Both the position numbers and the translations under genes were made by a program. A stretch of DNA of 64,000 nucleotides from Streptococcus sp. sy004 (GTDB lineage: Bacteria > Bacillota > Bacilli > Lactobacillales > Streptococcaceae), in the NCBI RefSeq assembly GCF_007859205.1, contig NZ_VOHP01000001.1, positions 1-64,000 on the forward strand. Reading direction: 5' to 3'. Of this stretch, positions 52,904-63,022 are shown piece by piece (positions within the stretch are counted from its first letter, which is position 1; the number at the start of each line of letters is the position of its first letter). The notes beneath the pieces were generated by a model that made no database searches, had not been told where the DNA came from, and saw nothing but the letters and a program-made list of their open reading frames with translations.

Positions 52904-54364
52904 ATGAAAGAAATTGTTATTGCAAAAGGAACACAACCTGTATCACTCAATTTAAGTATGCTCAATCGCCATGGCTTAATTGCAGGGGCGACAGGGACCG
53001 GTAAAACCGTTACCTTAAAAGTCATTGCAGAATCTCTCAGTCAAGCTGGCGTACCAGTCTTTTTGGCAGATATCAAAGGAGATTTGGCAAATTTAGCAAA
53101 AGAAGGTAGCTTAACGGATAAACTAGCTAGTCGATTGGAGATGTTGGGCCTCAGTGATTATACTCCCCACGCCTTTCCAGTTCGTCTTTGGGATGTTTTT
53201 GGCCAAGAAGGGCATCCTGTTCGGGCGACTATTTCTGAAATGGGACCTATCATGCTAGCTCGTTTGCTCAATCTTAATGATACTCAGTCAGGTATTTTGA
53301 GCATGGTGTTTAAGATTGCAGATGATAAGGGTTGGCTGTTGATTGATTTGAAAGATCTACAGGCTCTTTTGCGTGAAGTGGCAGATAATGCCAGTCATTA
53401 TTCTAGCCAGTACGGAAACATGGCCAAACAGTCTATTGCTGCCATTCAGCGTAGTTTACTAGCGTTAGAACAAGAAGGCGGTGACTTTTTCTTTGGTGAG
53501 CCAGCCTTGGACTTACAGGATTTTCTGCAAACTGACCAGTTAGGGCAAGGGGTGATTAACATTCTAAATGCCACTAAGCTCTTCAATGCTCCTAGCTTAT
53601 ACACAACCTTCTTGTTTTGGCTTTTAGCTGAACTCTATGAAACTCTGCCAGAAGTTGGAGATTTAGAGCAACCCAAGTTGGTGTTCTTCTTTGACGAAGC
53701 TCATCTCTTGTTCAAAGATGCTCCGAAATCATTTGTCGATAAAATCGAGCAGATTGTTCGCTTGATTCGCTCTAAAGGCGTTGGTATTTTTTTCATTACA
53801 CAAAATCCTCTAGACTTGCCAGAATCAGTCTTGGCTCAGTTGGGGAATCGTGTGCAGCATGCTTTGAGGGCTTATACACCAAAAGAATTAAAAGCCGTTA
53901 AGACAGCCGCTGAAACCTTCCGACAAAATCCTGACTTGGATGTGGCGAAGGTGATTACAGAATTACAAGTAGGTGAGGCCTTGGTGTCATTTCTAAATGA
54001 TCAAGCTCAACCCAATATGGTTGAAAGAGCCTATATTTTACCACCAAAATCTAGTTTTGAACCTTTGTCAGCTTTGGATATGCAAGGTTTAATTAACCAA
54101 TCACCATTTGATGCTAAGTATAGTCAGACGCTAGATCGCGAATCAGCTTATGAACTTTTGGCTAAGAAAGTAGAAGAAGACAAAGTTATTGAAGAACGAC
54201 AAAAATCAGAAAAAGCAGCTAGCCAACAGGTTAAGCGACAAGCAACAAGTGGTCGTCGTCAAAAATTTACTTTGGATAAGGCAAGAGATTCCTTTATCAA
54301 TACAGCCGTACGCACAGTGACTCGTGAATTGGTTCGAGGCTTATTTGGTGGTCTTAAAAAGTAA
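52904..54364 (+). CDS. HerA-like (DUF853 family) ATPase
   Basis: This 486-residue P-loop ATPase resembles YjgR and the HerA/FtsK superfamily. Walker A is GATGTGKT at 28-35, Walker B VFFFDEAHLLF, then an ITQNPLDLPESVLAQLGNRVQHALRAYTP segment with the arginine-rich sensor region. Its C-terminus is basic. HerA relatives translocate DNA with a NurA nuclease partner, but no nurA is seen here. The gene is linked to coaE by a four-base gap. Function of this subfamily is not established. Confidence 0.85.
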   Translation: MKEIVIAKGTQPVSLNLSMLNRHGLIAGATGTGKTVTLKVIAESLSQAGVPVFLADIKGDLANLAKEGSLTDKLASRLEMLGLSDYTPHAFPVRLWDVFGQEGHPVRATISEMGPIMLARLLNLNDTQSGILSMVFKIADDKGWLLIDLKDLQALLREVADNASHYSSQYGNMAKQSIAAIQRSLLALEQEGGDFFFGEPALDLQDFLQTDQLGQGVINILNATKLFNAPSLYTTFLFWLLAELYETLPEVGDLEQPKLVFFFDEAHLLFKDAPKSFVDKIEQIVRLIRSKGVGIFFITQNPLDLPESVLAQLGNRVQHALRAYTPKELKAVKTAAETFRQNPDLDVAKVITELQVGEALVSFLNDQAQPNMVERAYILPPKSSFEPLSALDMQGLINQSPFDAKYSQTLDRESAYELLAKKVEEDKVIEERQKSEKAASQQVKRQATSGRRQKFTLDKARDSFINTAVRTVTRELVRGLFGGLKK

Positions 54365-54379
54365 ATCAGGAGAGCTGAC

Positions 54380-54526
54380 GTGCGAATAAAAATCACATTG
54401 ATATGTAGTGCTTGTGGTAGTAAAAACTATCTGACTAGCAAGAATAAAAAAAATCACCCAGACAAGATTCAAGTGCTCAAGTATTGTCCCAAAGAGAGAA
54501 AAGTAACCCTTCACCTTGAATCTTGA
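54380..54526 (+). CDS. rpmG: 50S ribosomal protein L33 (zinc-binding form)
   Basis: A 48-residue reading frame starts with GTG 54380, preceded by CAGGAGAG. It encodes [20 protein letters not shown], then NPD-like [22 protein letters not shown], the L33 pattern. One CxxC pair is present (C9, C12) and only a single C36 at the second site (YCPKER), as in streptococcal L33 versions with an incomplete zinc ribbon. It lies between the HerA-like gene and secG, the usual L33-SecG-Rnr-SmpB order in streptococci. It is easily missed because of its size and GTG start. Confidence 0.85.
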   Translation: MRIKITLICSACGSKNYLTSKNKKNHPDKIQVLKYCPKERKVTLHLES

Positions 54527-54572
54527 GTGAAAGTGTGGTAGAATAATCAAGACCATAGTGGAGGAAAAATGA

Positions 54573-54809
54573 ATGTATAACTTGTTACTCACCCTGCTAC
54601 TTGTATTATCAGCCTTGTTGGTGATTGCGATTTTTATGCAACCCCAAAAAAATCCAAGTAGTAATGTTTTTGATAGTAGTGGGTCAGAGGCACTTTTTGA
54701 GCGAAGAAAAGCGCGTGGTTTTGAGGCTTTTATGCAGCGTCTTACTGGAATTCTTGTCTTTTTCTGGTTAGCGATTGCTTTGGCACTTGCTATTTTATCA
54801 AGTCAATAA
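54573..54809 (+). CDS. secG: Preprotein translocase subunit SecG
   Basis: This 78-residue protein has two membrane segments separated by a loop with SSNVFDSSGSEALFERRKARGFE, the pattern of SecG. It belongs to the SecYEG channel. It stands in the conserved secG-rnr-smpB order. A terminator at 54811-54843 follows, so rnr may also have its own promoter. Confidence 0.92.
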   Translation: MYNLLLTLLLVLSALLVIAIFMQPQKNPSSNVFDSSGSEALFERRKARGFEAFMQRLTGILVFFWLAIALALAILSSQ

Positions 54810-54810
54810 A

Positions 54811-54843
54811 GAGGGTCAAGACATCTGGTCTGACCCCTTTTTC
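54811..54843 (+). terminator. Terminator after secG
   Basis: GGGTCAAGAC and GTCTGACCC pair with a bulge, followed by Ts. Confidence 0.8.
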
Positions 54844-54884
54844 TATAAGAAATCAACACAAGTTATCCCAATAGAAAGAAATCA

Positions 54885-57182
54885 ATGAAAGAAAAAATTA
54901 TTAGTTATTTAGAAGAAAATGGTAAGAGCGATGTCAATCACTTGGCAGAAGCCTTAGAAATGGCAGGAGCCAAGAGATTTCCAAGCCTAATCAAAGAAAT
55001 TTCTCAAATGGAAAGTCAAGGTCTGCTACGTTTTGATGATACAGGCCAGCTAGCCTTAAGAAAAAAAGAAAAAAAAGTAGATGACATCCGAATTACAGGA
55101 ATTTTTCGAGCGAATAAGGCTGGTTTTGGTTTTTTAGCCGTTGATGAGGCAGAAGACGATCTCTTTATTAGCCGTAATGATGTCGGTCATGCCATTGATG
55201 GAGATACGGTTGAAGTAGTCATTAAAAAGGTGGCCAATCGTCTAAAAGGAACGGCTGCCGAGGCTCGTGTGGTTAACATTGTTAAGCGTAGTTTAACCAG
55301 TTTAGTTGGTAAATTGATACTGTCTGATGATAAACCCAACTATGTGGGTTATATCCAAAGTAAAAATCAAAAAATTACTCAACGAATTTATATCAAAAAG
55401 ACGCCCTTGTTGTTAACAGGAACAGAAGTGCTTAAGGTTGATATTGAGAAGTATCCAAGTCGCCATCATGACTATTTTGTGGCAAGTTTGGTTGATATTA
55501 TTGGCCATCAAGATGATGTGGGGATTGATGTTTTAGAAGTCTTGGAATCAATGGATATTGTTTCAAGCTTTCCTGATGATGTTCTGTCAGAAGCAAAAGC
55601 AGTTCCAGATGCACCAACTAAGACGGATTTATTAGGTCGAGTAGATTTACGCCAAGAGCTGACCTTTACCATTGATGGTGCAGATGCCAAGGATTTGGAT
55701 GATGCGGTTCATATCAAGCTACTAGAAAATGGTCATTTTGAGCTAGGTGTTCACATTGCTGATGTGTCTTATTATGTTAAAGAAAATTCAGCCCTTGACC
55801 GAGAAGCTTTGGCTCGTGGGACATCTGTCTATGTAACCGACCGTGTAGTGCCTATGTTACCTGAGCGTCTGTCTAATGGCATTTGTTCGCTTAATCCAAA
55901 TGTTGAGCGTCTAACCCAGTCAGCCATTATGGAGATTGACCGTCAGGGTAAGGTGCGTTCTTATCAAATTACCCAAAGTGTGATTAAGTCAGCTTTTCGT
56001 ATGACTTATAGTGATGTCAATCAAATGATTAACGGCGATAAAGAGTTACTCACTCGTTATGCTCCAATTGTTGATAGTGTGCATCAAATGGTTAGTTTAC
56101 ATCATCTCTTAGAAGAAATGCGTTACCGTCGAGGTGCCCTTAATTTTGATACGGCAGAAGCTAAAATCATCGTCGATGACAAAGGCATGCCAGTTGATGT
56201 GGTCTTGCGTGAGCGAGGTCTAGCCGAGCGAATGATTGAGTCCTTTATGTTAGCAGCAAATGAATGCGTCGCTGAGCATTTTGCTAAGGCTAAACTACCT
56301 TTTATTTATCGGATTCATGAAGAGCCCAAGGCTGAAAAATTACAAACCTTTATTGATTATGCGAGTGTCTTTGGTGTCCAAGTTCAAGGAACTGCCAATA
56401 AAATCACTCAGTCGGCCTTGCAAGATTTTATGAAGAAGGTAGAAAATCAGCCAGGTAGTGATGTCTTGTCTATGATGTTACTACGTTCGATGCAGCAGGC
56501 TCGTTATTCTGAACATAATCATGGTCATTATGGCTTGGCAGCGACTTATTATACTCACTTTACTAGTCCGATTCGACGTTATCCAGACTTATTGGTTCAT
56601 CGTTTGATTCGTGATTATCAACAAATTACTTCAGAACAGCTAGAACATTTCAATCAGGTGATTCCAGAAATTGCCACTCAAGCCTCTAGTTTGGAGCGTC
56701 GTGCCATTGATGCAGAGCGTCTGGTTGAAGCCATGAAAAAAGCAGAGTATATGGAAAGTTATGTTGGGCAGGAATTTGATGCAGTCATTGCTACCGTAGT
56801 GAAATTTGGTCTATTTGTGGCTCTGCCAAACACGATTGAGGGCTTGATTCATGTAATGACCTTGCCAGAGTATTATCATTACAATGAAAGAACCATGAGC
56901 CTACAAGGTGAAAAATCTGGTAAAGTATTTAAGGCAGGTCAAAAGATTCGTGTGAAGTTAGTTAAAGCTGATAAGGAAGCTGGGGCGATTGACTTTGAGT
57001 ATTTACCGAGTGATTATGATGTGGTTGAAAAGGTAGCGACTAAGCAAAAGAAAAAAGCTAAACCAAAATCACAAGGTAGAACCAAATCAACTCAGAAAGA
57101 GAAAAAGCCGTTTTATAAGGGCGTGACAAAAAAAGGAGGTTCAAATGGCAAAGGGCGAGGGAAAGGTCGTCGCACAAAATAA
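54885..57182 (+). CDS. rnr: Ribonuclease R
   Basis: This 765-residue 3'-5' exoribonuclease degrades structured RNA and helps in trans-translation. The order is an N-terminal helix-turn-helix, cold-shock domains, the RNB domain ([15 protein letters not shown] active-site aspartates), an S1 domain and a lysine/glycine-rich tail (about 720-765). Its last 38 bases overlap smpB in another frame, which fits their joint role in rescuing stalled ribosomes. Confidence 0.96.
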   Translation: MKEKIISYLEENGKSDVNHLAEALEMAGAKRFPSLIKEISQMESQGLLRFDDTGQLALRKKEKKVDDIRITGIFRANKAGFGFLAVDEAEDDLFISRNDVGHAIDGDTVEVVIKKVANRLKGTAAEARVVNIVKRSLTSLVGKLILSDDKPNYVGYIQSKNQKITQRIYIKKTPLLLTGTEVLKVDIEKYPSRHHDYFVASLVDIIGHQDDVGIDVLEVLESMDIVSSFPDDVLSEAKAVPDAPTKTDLLGRVDLRQELTFTIDGADAKDLDDAVHIKLLENGHFELGVHIADVSYYVKENSALDREALARGTSVYVTDRVVPMLPERLSNGICSLNPNVERLTQSAIMEIDRQGKVRSYQITQSVIKSAFRMTYSDVNQMINGDKELLTRYAPIVDSVHQMVSLHHLLEEMRYRRGALNFDTAEAKIIVDDKGMPVDVVLRERGLAERMIESFMLAANECVAEHFAKAKLPFIYRIHEEPKAEKLQTFIDYASVFGVQVQGTANKITQSALQDFMKKVENQPGSDVLSMMLLRSMQQARYSEHNHGHYGLAATYYTHFTSPIRRYPDLLVHRLIRDYQQITSEQLEHFNQVIPEIATQASSLERRAIDAERLVEAMKKAEYMESYVGQEFDAVIATVVKFGLFVALPNTIEGLIHVMTLPEYYHYNERTMSLQGEKSGKVFKAGQKIRVKLVKADKEAGAIDFEYLPSDYDVVEKVATKQKKKAKPKSQGRTKSTQKEKKPFYKGVTKKGGSNGKGRGKGRRTK

Positions 57183-57612
57183 GAAGGCAAGACACGATTA
57201 TAGCATTGTTGATACTATTGAAGCGGGCTTGGTGCTGACAGGGACAGAAATTAAAAGTGTCCGTGCAGCTAGGATAACATTGAAAGATGGTTATGCTCAA
57301 ATCAAAAATGGTGAAGCTTGGCTGGTCAATGTTCACATTACCCCTTATGAGCAAGGAAACATCTGGAACCAAGAACCAGAGCGAACACGCAAGTTGCTCT
57401 TGAAAAAACGTGAGATTGAAAAATTAGCTCAGGAGCTAAAAGGAACAGGAATGACCCTTGTTCCCTTAAAGGTTTATCTGAAAGATGGTTTTGCCAAGGT
57501 GTTACTTGGTTTAGCCAAGGGGAAACATGATTATGATAAACGTGAGAGTATTAAGCGTCGTGATCAAAACCGTGAAATTGCTCGTGTCATGAAAGCTGTT
57601 AACAAGAGATAG
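57145..57612 (+). CDS. smpB: SsrA-binding protein SmpB
   Basis: This 155-residue partner of tmRNA has the family motifs [13 protein letters not shown]-like [40 protein letters not shown] and the basic tail [24 protein letters not shown] precedes ATG 57145. It overlaps rnr by 38 bases. The tmRNA gene itself is not in the window. Confidence 0.96.
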   Translation: MAKGEGKVVAQNKKARHDYSIVDTIEAGLVLTGTEIKSVRAARITLKDGYAQIKNGEAWLVNVHITPYEQGNIWNQEPERTRKLLLKKREIEKLAQELKGTGMTLVPLKVYLKDGFAKVLLGLAKGKHDYDKRESIKRRDQNREIARVMKAVNKR

Positions 57613-57654
57613 AACCTAAATTTTATTAACAATCAAACTTGATACAATCAGTTG

Positions 57655-57686
57655 AGACCATGAACGTCAATGTTCATGGTCTTTTT
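57655..57686 (+). terminator. Terminator after smpB
   Basis: AGACCATGAACG and TGTTCATGGTCT form a long stem followed by Ts. Confidence 0.9.
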
Positions 57687-57702
57687 GTCTGATAAAAGAA
57701 AG

Positions 57703-57732
57703 AAAAAACCTGTAGTTAGCCACTACAGGTTT
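57703..57732 (-). terminator. Terminator of pepQ
   Basis: AAACCTGTAGT and ACTACAGGTTT pair; on the minus strand a T-run follows. It sits just beyond the pepQ stop codon. Confidence 0.85.
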
Positions 57733-57735
57733 AGC

Positions 57736-58815
57736 TTAAAAATAAAGTAGGTCTTTTTTGGTTTGTGTAAAGAGATCAAAACCATTTTTTGTTACATAGC
57801 CACAATCCTCAATACGTACGCCTACCTTATCAGGTATATAGATACCAGGTTCTACAGAGAAACACATGCCTTCTTGAATAATAAGGTTATTACCAGTCAT
57901 AATGGAAGGAAACTCATGCACTTCCATCCCAAGTCCGTGCCCTAAACGGTGATTAAAATACGGGCCATAACCAGCTTTTTCAATCACTGAGCGAGCGGCT
58001 GCATCAATTTCGCCTGCTGTGACACCAGGTTTAATCATATCCAGAGCCGTCAGTTGAGCTTCTAAGCAGAGTTGATAAATGTCTTTCTTGAACTGATCAG
58101 GTTGACCAACAGCTACGGTTCTCGTCATATCACTGGTATAACCTAGCGTTTCTACACCAAGATCAAAGAGGAGAAGTGCGTGGTTTTCAATTTTATGATG
58201 ACTTGGAATACCATGGGGATTGGCGGCATTTTTACCTGTTAGAACCATGGTTTCAAAACTCATGCGATCAGCTCCTGCCTTTTTCATAGCAAATTCGATT
58301 TGAGCGATAAGATCCAATTCGGTTTGCTCAAGATTGATGTGTTCAAAGCCAACTGCCATGGCTTGATCCGCCATACGACCAGCCAGCATCATTTTTTCAA
58401 TCTCATCAGCTGACTTAATCATCTTCATTTGGTTGATTAGTGGGGTGATGTCTGAAAAATGTCCCTTGAGAATATTTTGTAGACCTTGAAATTTATTGAC
58501 ATTCAGATGATTAAATTCAGCAAAAAGTTGTGGATAAGATAAGTTTTTCAAAACACTTTGCAATTTTTGCCAAGGATTTTCATGATCAGCATAGCCCACG
58601 ATAGGAAAATCAATCTGCTGACTAGCTCGTAAGGTATCTAACTCAGGTAGAAAAAGGAGAGGTTCTTGGTCAGTAAAGACAAACAAGAAGAGTTGTCGTT
58701 CGTGAGGGTCGCAGAAATAACCTGTCAGATAATTAATGGTAACAGGATTAGAAAAAATAGCAACTTGTTTATGATGGTCTTTCAATAGTGTTTGAATATG
58801 AGCTAATTTTGTCAT
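57736..58815 (-). CDS. pepQ: Xaa-Pro dipeptidase PepQ
   Basis: This 359-residue M24 metallopeptidase splits X-Pro dipeptides. The N-terminal creatinase-like domain is followed by the pita-bread domain with metal ligands in LFDLGVETLGYTSDMTRT, HRLGHGLGMEVHE and SVEPGIYI. ATG 58815 with AAGGAGG is chosen over an in-frame ATG 48 bases upstream. The divergent pepQ/ccpA pair is conserved in lactic acid bacteria, and both may share control from the intergenic region. Confidence 0.95.
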   Translation of the reverse strand: MTKLAHIQTLLKDHHKQVAIFSNPVTINYLTGYFCDPHERQLFLFVFTDQEPLLFLPELDTLRASQQIDFPIVGYADHENPWQKLQSVLKNLSYPQLFAEFNHLNVNKFQGLQNILKGHFSDITPLINQMKMIKSADEIEKMMLAGRMADQAMAVGFEHINLEQTELDLIAQIEFAMKKAGADRMSFETMVLTGKNAANPHGIPSHHKIENHALLLFDLGVETLGYTSDMTRTVAVGQPDQFKKDIYQLCLEAQLTALDMIKPGVTAGEIDAAARSVIEKAGYGPYFNHRLGHGLGMEVHEFPSIMTGNNLIIQEGMCFSVEPGIYIPDKVGVRIEDCGYVTKNGFDLFTQTKKDLLYF

Positions 58816-58913
58816 AGTAGCCTCCTTAGATTTTATTTTTTCAAAAATTAAAGGAAAAAGCAAGCTTTTCTTGAAAAAATAAGTAAAATTCTCAAAAATT
58901 ACTGCTCTATTAT

Positions 58914-58942
58914 TTGAAAGAGCAAACTAATGGTGTTATAAT
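58914..58942 (+). promoter_or_regulatory. Promoter of ccpA with a cre-like half-site downstream
   Basis: TTGAAA (58914-58919), a 17-base spacer and TATAAT (58937-58942) form a good promoter. Just downstream, TGTAAGCGATATTT (58949-58962) matches most of the CcpA cre consensus but not its last bases. Autoregulation is therefore possible but not clear. Confidence 0.65.
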
Positions 58943-58990
58943 AATAAATGTAAGCGATATTTTCAATTTAGAAAGGTAAGGTAAAGAGAA

Positions 58991-59995
58991 ATGAATATTG
59001 ATGATACAGTAACCATTTATGATGTTGCCCGTGAAGCAGGTGTTTCCATGGCAACAGTTAGCCGGGTCGTCAATGGTAATAAGAATGTTAAAGAAAATAC
59101 GCGTCAAAAAGTTTTGGAAGTCATCGAACGTCTAGATTATCGTCCTAATGCAGTGGCGCGTGGTTTAGCTAGTAAAAGAACGACAACGGTAGGTGTTGTA
59201 ATTCCTGATATTGCTAATTCTTATTTTTCAATATTGGCTAAAGGAATTGATGACATTGCTACTATGTATAAGTATGATATTATTATTGCTTCAAGTGATG
59301 AGAATCCGGAAAAAGAAGTCAATGTGGTGAATATGCTGTTTTCTAAACAGGTTGATGGTATTATCTACATGAGTCACCATCTGACTGATGAGGTTCGCTC
59401 AGAGTTTCGTCGTTCAAGAACTCCAGTTGTTTTGGCTGGAACAGTTGATTTAGAAGATCAATTACCAAGCGTTAATATCGACTATAAGCAAGCCACTAAG
59501 GATGCGATTGAATTATTGGCTGAACGTCATGACAAGATTGCCTTAGTTTCTGGGTCTTTGATGGAAGATATCAATGGTAAGATTCGATTGCAGGGTTATA
59601 AAGAAGCCTTGAAAGCTAAGGGACTTGACTTTACAGAAGCTTTGGTATTTGAAGCCAATTATCGTTATCAAGACGGTTTTGATTTAGCTAAACGTTTATT
59701 GGTGTCGGGTGCAACTGCAGCCTATGTAGTAGAAGATGATTTGGCAGCTGGTTTATTAAATGGTCTTTTTGCAGCAGGTAAAACAGTACCAGAGGATTTT
59801 GAAATGATTACCAGCAATGATTCTGAAGTTGTAAACTTTACTCGACCAAATTTGACGTCAATTAGTCAACCAATTTATGATGTAGGTGCCATTGCTATGC
59901 GGATGTTAACCAAGATTATGAATAAAGAAGAATTAGAACAAAAAGAAATCATTCTTAATCATCGGGTTAAAAAACGTGGCACAACTAAGGAGTAA
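58991..59995 (+). CDS. ccpA: Catabolite control protein A
   Basis: This 334-residue LacI-family regulator mediates carbon catabolite control with HPr-Ser-P. It has the N-terminal helix-turn-helix and hinge (TIYDVAREAGVSMATVSRVVNGN, RPNAVARGLASKRT) and the sugar-binding-like core. It is divergent from pepQ and has its own promoter. It ends at the hairpin at 59998-60018. Confidence 0.96.
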   Translation: MNIDDTVTIYDVAREAGVSMATVSRVVNGNKNVKENTRQKVLEVIERLDYRPNAVARGLASKRTTTVGVVIPDIANSYFSILAKGIDDIATMYKYDIIIASSDENPEKEVNVVNMLFSKQVDGIIYMSHHLTDEVRSEFRRSRTPVVLAGTVDLEDQLPSVNIDYKQATKDAIELLAERHDKIALVSGSLMEDINGKIRLQGYKEALKAKGLDFTEALVFEANYRYQDGFDLAKRLLVSGATAAYVVEDDLAAGLLNGLFAAGKTVPEDFEMITSNDSEVVNFTRPNLTSISQPIYDVGAIAMRMLTKIMNKEELEQKEIILNHRVKKRGTTKE

Positions 59996-59997
59996 AG

Positions 59998-60022
59998 ACA
60001 GTCACATTGGCTGTTTTTATTT
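59998..60022 (+). terminator. Short terminator after ccpA
   Basis: ACAGTC and GGCTGT pair around ACATT and are followed by TTTT. Confidence 0.6.
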
Positions 60023-60058
60023 ACCATTGGAACAAAAAGCGTTATAATAGAAGGTGCT

Positions 60059-61057
60059 ATGAAAGTATTACTGTATTTAGAAGCAGAGCATTATTTACGC
60101 AAGTCAGGTATTGGTCGCGCTATTAAACATCAAGAAAAAGCCTTGCAGGCAGTTGGACAAGCCTATACAACCAATCCAAACGATGACTATGACTTGGTTC
60201 ATATCAATACTTATGGTTGGAAATCTTGGCGGTTGATTAAGACTGCTAAAAGAGCAGGTAAAAAAGTTATCATGCACGGTCATTCCACTGAAGAAGACTT
60301 TAGAGATTCTTTTATTGGCTCAAATCTGATTAGTCTATTATTTAAATGGTACCTTTGTCAATTTTATCAAGAAGCTGATGCCATTATTACCCCAACGACT
60401 TATTCTAAATCCTTGATTGCAGGCTATGGTATTAAAACACCAATTTTTGTGGTTTCAAATGGGATTGACCTTAGTCGGTATCAAGAAAGCCAAAATAAAG
60501 AAGCAATTTTCCGAGATTATTTTCAATTAACTAAGGATCAAGCCGTTGTTGTTTGTGCAGGCTTATACTTTAAACGGAAAGGTATCGAAGATTTTGTAAA
60601 AGTGGCTGAGCAACTACCTCATGTTCGTTTTATTTGGTTTGGTGAAACGAATAAATGGGTTATTCCAGCTAAAATCAGACGTCTGGTCAATAAACATCAT
60701 CCAGCTAATGTAACTTTTGCGGGTTATATCAAGGGAGATGTGTTTGAAGGCGCTATGACAGGGGCAGATGCTTTCTTTTTTCCGAGTAAGGAAGAAACCG
60801 AAGGAATTGTTGTGTTAGAGGCCTTAGCAAGTCGCCAACACTTAATACTGCGTGACATTCCAGTTTATCAAGGGTGGATTGATGAGAGGAGTGCTGAATT
60901 AGCGAGAGATGTGTCTGGTTTTGTTGAAGCTATCAATAAGGTTTTATTAGGTCGTAGTCAAAAAACAGAGGCAGGTTATCAAGTTGCACGTTCACGGCGA
61001 ATTGAGAAAATCGGTCAAGAATTAGTTAAGGTTTATCAAAGCGTAATAAACCAATAA
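60059..61057 (+). CDS. GT4 family glycosyltransferase (glucolipid synthesis type)
   Basis: This 332-residue glycosyltransferase has the GT-B fold. Features are SGIGRAIKHQEKAL at the acceptor side, HGHSTEEDFRDSF, a donor-side FPSKEETEGIVVLEALASRQ (the E-x7-E motif of retaining GT4 enzymes) and no signal peptide. Genes in this position after ccpA in streptococci make monoglucosyl-diacylglycerol, the membrane anchor precursor of lipoteichoic acid. The second glycosyltransferase (CpoA-type) often found after it is absent here. TATAAT at 60043-60048 lies close before the ATG. Confidence 0.85.
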   Translation: MKVLLYLEAEHYLRKSGIGRAIKHQEKALQAVGQAYTTNPNDDYDLVHINTYGWKSWRLIKTAKRAGKKVIMHGHSTEEDFRDSFIGSNLISLLFKWYLCQFYQEADAIITPTTYSKSLIAGYGIKTPIFVVSNGIDLSRYQESQNKEAIFRDYFQLTKDQAVVVCAGLYFKRKGIEDFVKVAEQLPHVRFIWFGETNKWVIPAKIRRLVNKHHPANVTFAGYIKGDVFEGAMTGADAFFFPSKEETEGIVVLEALASRQHLILRDIPVYQGWIDERSAELARDVSGFVEAINKVLLGRSQKTEAGYQVARSRRIEKIGQELVKVYQSVINQ

Positions 61058-61069
61058 ATTGATAATATA

Positions 61070-61103
61070 AAAAATCATCAACCTTAAGGTTGATGATTTT
61101 TAG
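61070..61103. terminator. Bidirectional terminator
   Basis: AAAATCATCAACC and GGTTGATGATTTT form a perfect stem between convergent genes. Confidence 0.9.
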
Positions 61104-61109
61104 ATTGGA

Positions 61110-62330
61110 TTATTTGTCTTTGTTAATTGTTTTGTCTAGCTTGTCTAATTGTTTAGCAGCAAAGTCGCGACCACCAAGACCAAATGCAAGAGCAAATGCA
61201 ACTGCAAGTGCAGACAAGATGATTGTGAAAGCTGATTGAACGATTGTTTGAGCAATACCAAGTTGATCAAGTGTCATAAAGACAGCAAGAACAATTAAAC
61301 CGTAGCGAACTAATTCAGCCAAGAACTTGTTGTTAGTTACTTTACCGAAGAAGTCAGCCAAGATGTTACCACCGATAACAGCAGCAGCAAGGATTAACAA
61401 TGAGCTGATGATAGCTGGCAAGAAAGCAATGATTGAGAAGCCGATCGTGTTAAGCACTTCCAAGTTAAGAACAGCAATTGCTTGTACAAGGAAGAAGATT
61501 GCCAGAATACCACGAACAAGGTTAGCAATCATTTTTGAAAGTGAGTAGCTAGCTTTTTTCTCGTCAAAGCTAAGGTATTTAGAGTATTGGTTGATTCCTG
61601 AAGTTTCAAGCAATTTTTCAACAAGGTTACCAATTAGTTTAGCAAGGAAACCACCGATAACCAGTAACAGAACTGCTGTGACAAGATTTGGAATGAAACC
61701 AACAACTTGATCAAGTAGGGCAACGATTGGTTTAGAAAGTGCCGCTACACCAAGAGTGTCAAGTGCAGTAGCCAAGATTGGTACAAAGATCAACACATAA
61801 ACAATTGTTGAAAGAACATCAGCCAATTGTGCTTCGTTAGTAAGAGCAGTGTTGCTGTCTTGGCCAAGAGCTTTAGTCATCCATTTATCAATTGGTAGAT
61901 TGATAATAAGATTTTTAATCAAGTTTTTGATGAACTTGCAGAAGTAAAACCCAAGGAAAAGGATGAAGCCTGTTGCAATGATGTTTGGAATGAAACCAAA
62001 GAATTCAGCAAACATGCTTGAAATTGGGTCAACAACACTTGCTACACCAAGTCCAGATAGAATAGCTGGTAGGAAGAAAAGAATTGTAGCAAAATAGAAA
62101 ACTTGACCAATTGTTTTCTTCAAGCCAGTTTCATCAGCATCTTCTTTGACCAAGCCCCATTTGCTAAGATAGCTAATAGGTTTAATTGCAGTTAGTCCTT
62201 TGATGACTAATTTTCTGATAACATTAGCCAAAATAAGAGCTAATAGAATAAGTACAATCACACGAAGAGCGGATGGTACATAAGAAACGATTTGTTGAAT
62301 AAAACCGTTATCCAAAATAGATGTATTCAT
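61110..62330 (-). CDS. Mechanosensitive-channel-like protein with repeated TM-helix motifs
   Basis: This 406-residue membrane protein has four related hydrophobic repeats, for example QQIVSYVPSALRVIVLIL, FGFIPNIIATGFILFLG, VGFIPNLVTAVLLLVIG and AFLPAIISSLLILAAAV. This is the pattern of the conserved TM-helix (PF05552) family related to MscS/CmpX proteins. The C-terminal AFALAFGLGGRDFAAKQ segment resembles the pore region of small-conductance channels. ATG 62330, preceded by GGAGG, is chosen over ATG 62342. A role in osmotic or envelope stress is likely but not proven. Confidence 0.85.
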   Translation of the reverse strand: MNTSILDNGFIQQIVSYVPSALRVIVLILLALILANVIRKLVIKGLTAIKPISYLSKWGLVKEDADETGLKKTIGQVFYFATILFFLPAILSGLGVASVVDPISSMFAEFFGFIPNIIATGFILFLGFYFCKFIKNLIKNLIINLPIDKWMTKALGQDSNTALTNEAQLADVLSTIVYVLIFVPILATALDTLGVAALSKPIVALLDQVVGFIPNLVTAVLLLVIGGFLAKLIGNLVEKLLETSGINQYSKYLSFDEKKASYSLSKMIANLVRGILAIFFLVQAIAVLNLEVLNTIGFSIIAFLPAIISSLLILAAAVIGGNILADFFGKVTNNKFLAELVRYGLIVLAVFMTLDQLGIAQTIVQSAFTIILSALAVAFALAFGLGGRDFAAKQLDKLDKTINKDK

Positions 62331-62511
62331 AATGACCTCCATAAAATTTTATGATACACTTTTATTTTATCAAAAAATAGTTAGAAGCTCAAAAGATTTG
62401 TCTTTTAATTGTCATATAATGGTAAAGATTTTGTAAATCATGGTTTCTTGATAACAAATCATCAAAAATGGGGTATAATAGAACGAAAGTAACGTCTAGA
62501 AAGTAAGAGTC

Positions 62512-63021
62512 ATGAAAAAAGAAATTGCTCCTGAACTTTACAATTATAATAAATTTCCTGGTCCAGAGTTTGTTTGCCTAGAGCAGCTTGTTAAATCAGA
62601 CGATTTAAGTTTTGATTTGGTTGACAATTATCGTGATGCTTTTGATGCTCAGGTCTTTAGTCAACGTTTTTCGCCAATTTTATTAAGATATGACTATATT
62701 GTTGGAGATTGGGGAAATGATCAACTACGCCTTAAAGGATTTTATCGACCAGAAAAGGCCCTAAATCATTTGGACAATATGAATCACTTGGAAGATTATC
62801 TAAAGGAATTTTGTAATTATGGTTGCGCCTACTTTGTTCTCTACAATCATCAACCTCAAGAAGCAATAGAAGAACCAGCTTTTATAAGTCAACGGCCTCG
62901 CAAAAAGTCTTATCGGTCACGGATAAGAAATAAGATTGGTAAAAAAGATAATAAATTATCTAATAAAGAGCAATATGAGGAGAGAAAACAAAACTTTGTT
63001 ATTCGTCAGAAAAAAGGTTAA
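62512..63021 (+). CDS. YutD family protein
   Basis: This 169-residue cytosolic protein has the YutD-like (DUF1027) core FDLVDNYRDAFDAQVFSQRFSPILLRYDYIVGDWG followed by LRLKGFY and a basic C-terminal tail from about residue 128. Function is unknown, although it is conserved in Firmicutes. It starts a unit with the VanZ-like gene, whose coding region begins at or before its stop codon. Confidence 0.82.
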   Translation: MKKEIAPELYNYNKFPGPEFVCLEQLVKSDDLSFDLVDNYRDAFDAQVFSQRFSPILLRYDYIVGDWGNDQLRLKGFYRPEKALNHLDNMNHLEDYLKEFCNYGCAYFVLYNHQPQEAIEEPAFISQRPRKKSYRSRIRNKIGKKDNKLSNKEQYEERKQNFVIRQKKG

Positions 63022-63022
63022 G

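Noticed and set aside
58949-58965. Full cre site before ccpA
   Set aside because: The first part fits the consensus, but the second half is displaced by three bases. Reported only as a cre-like half-site.
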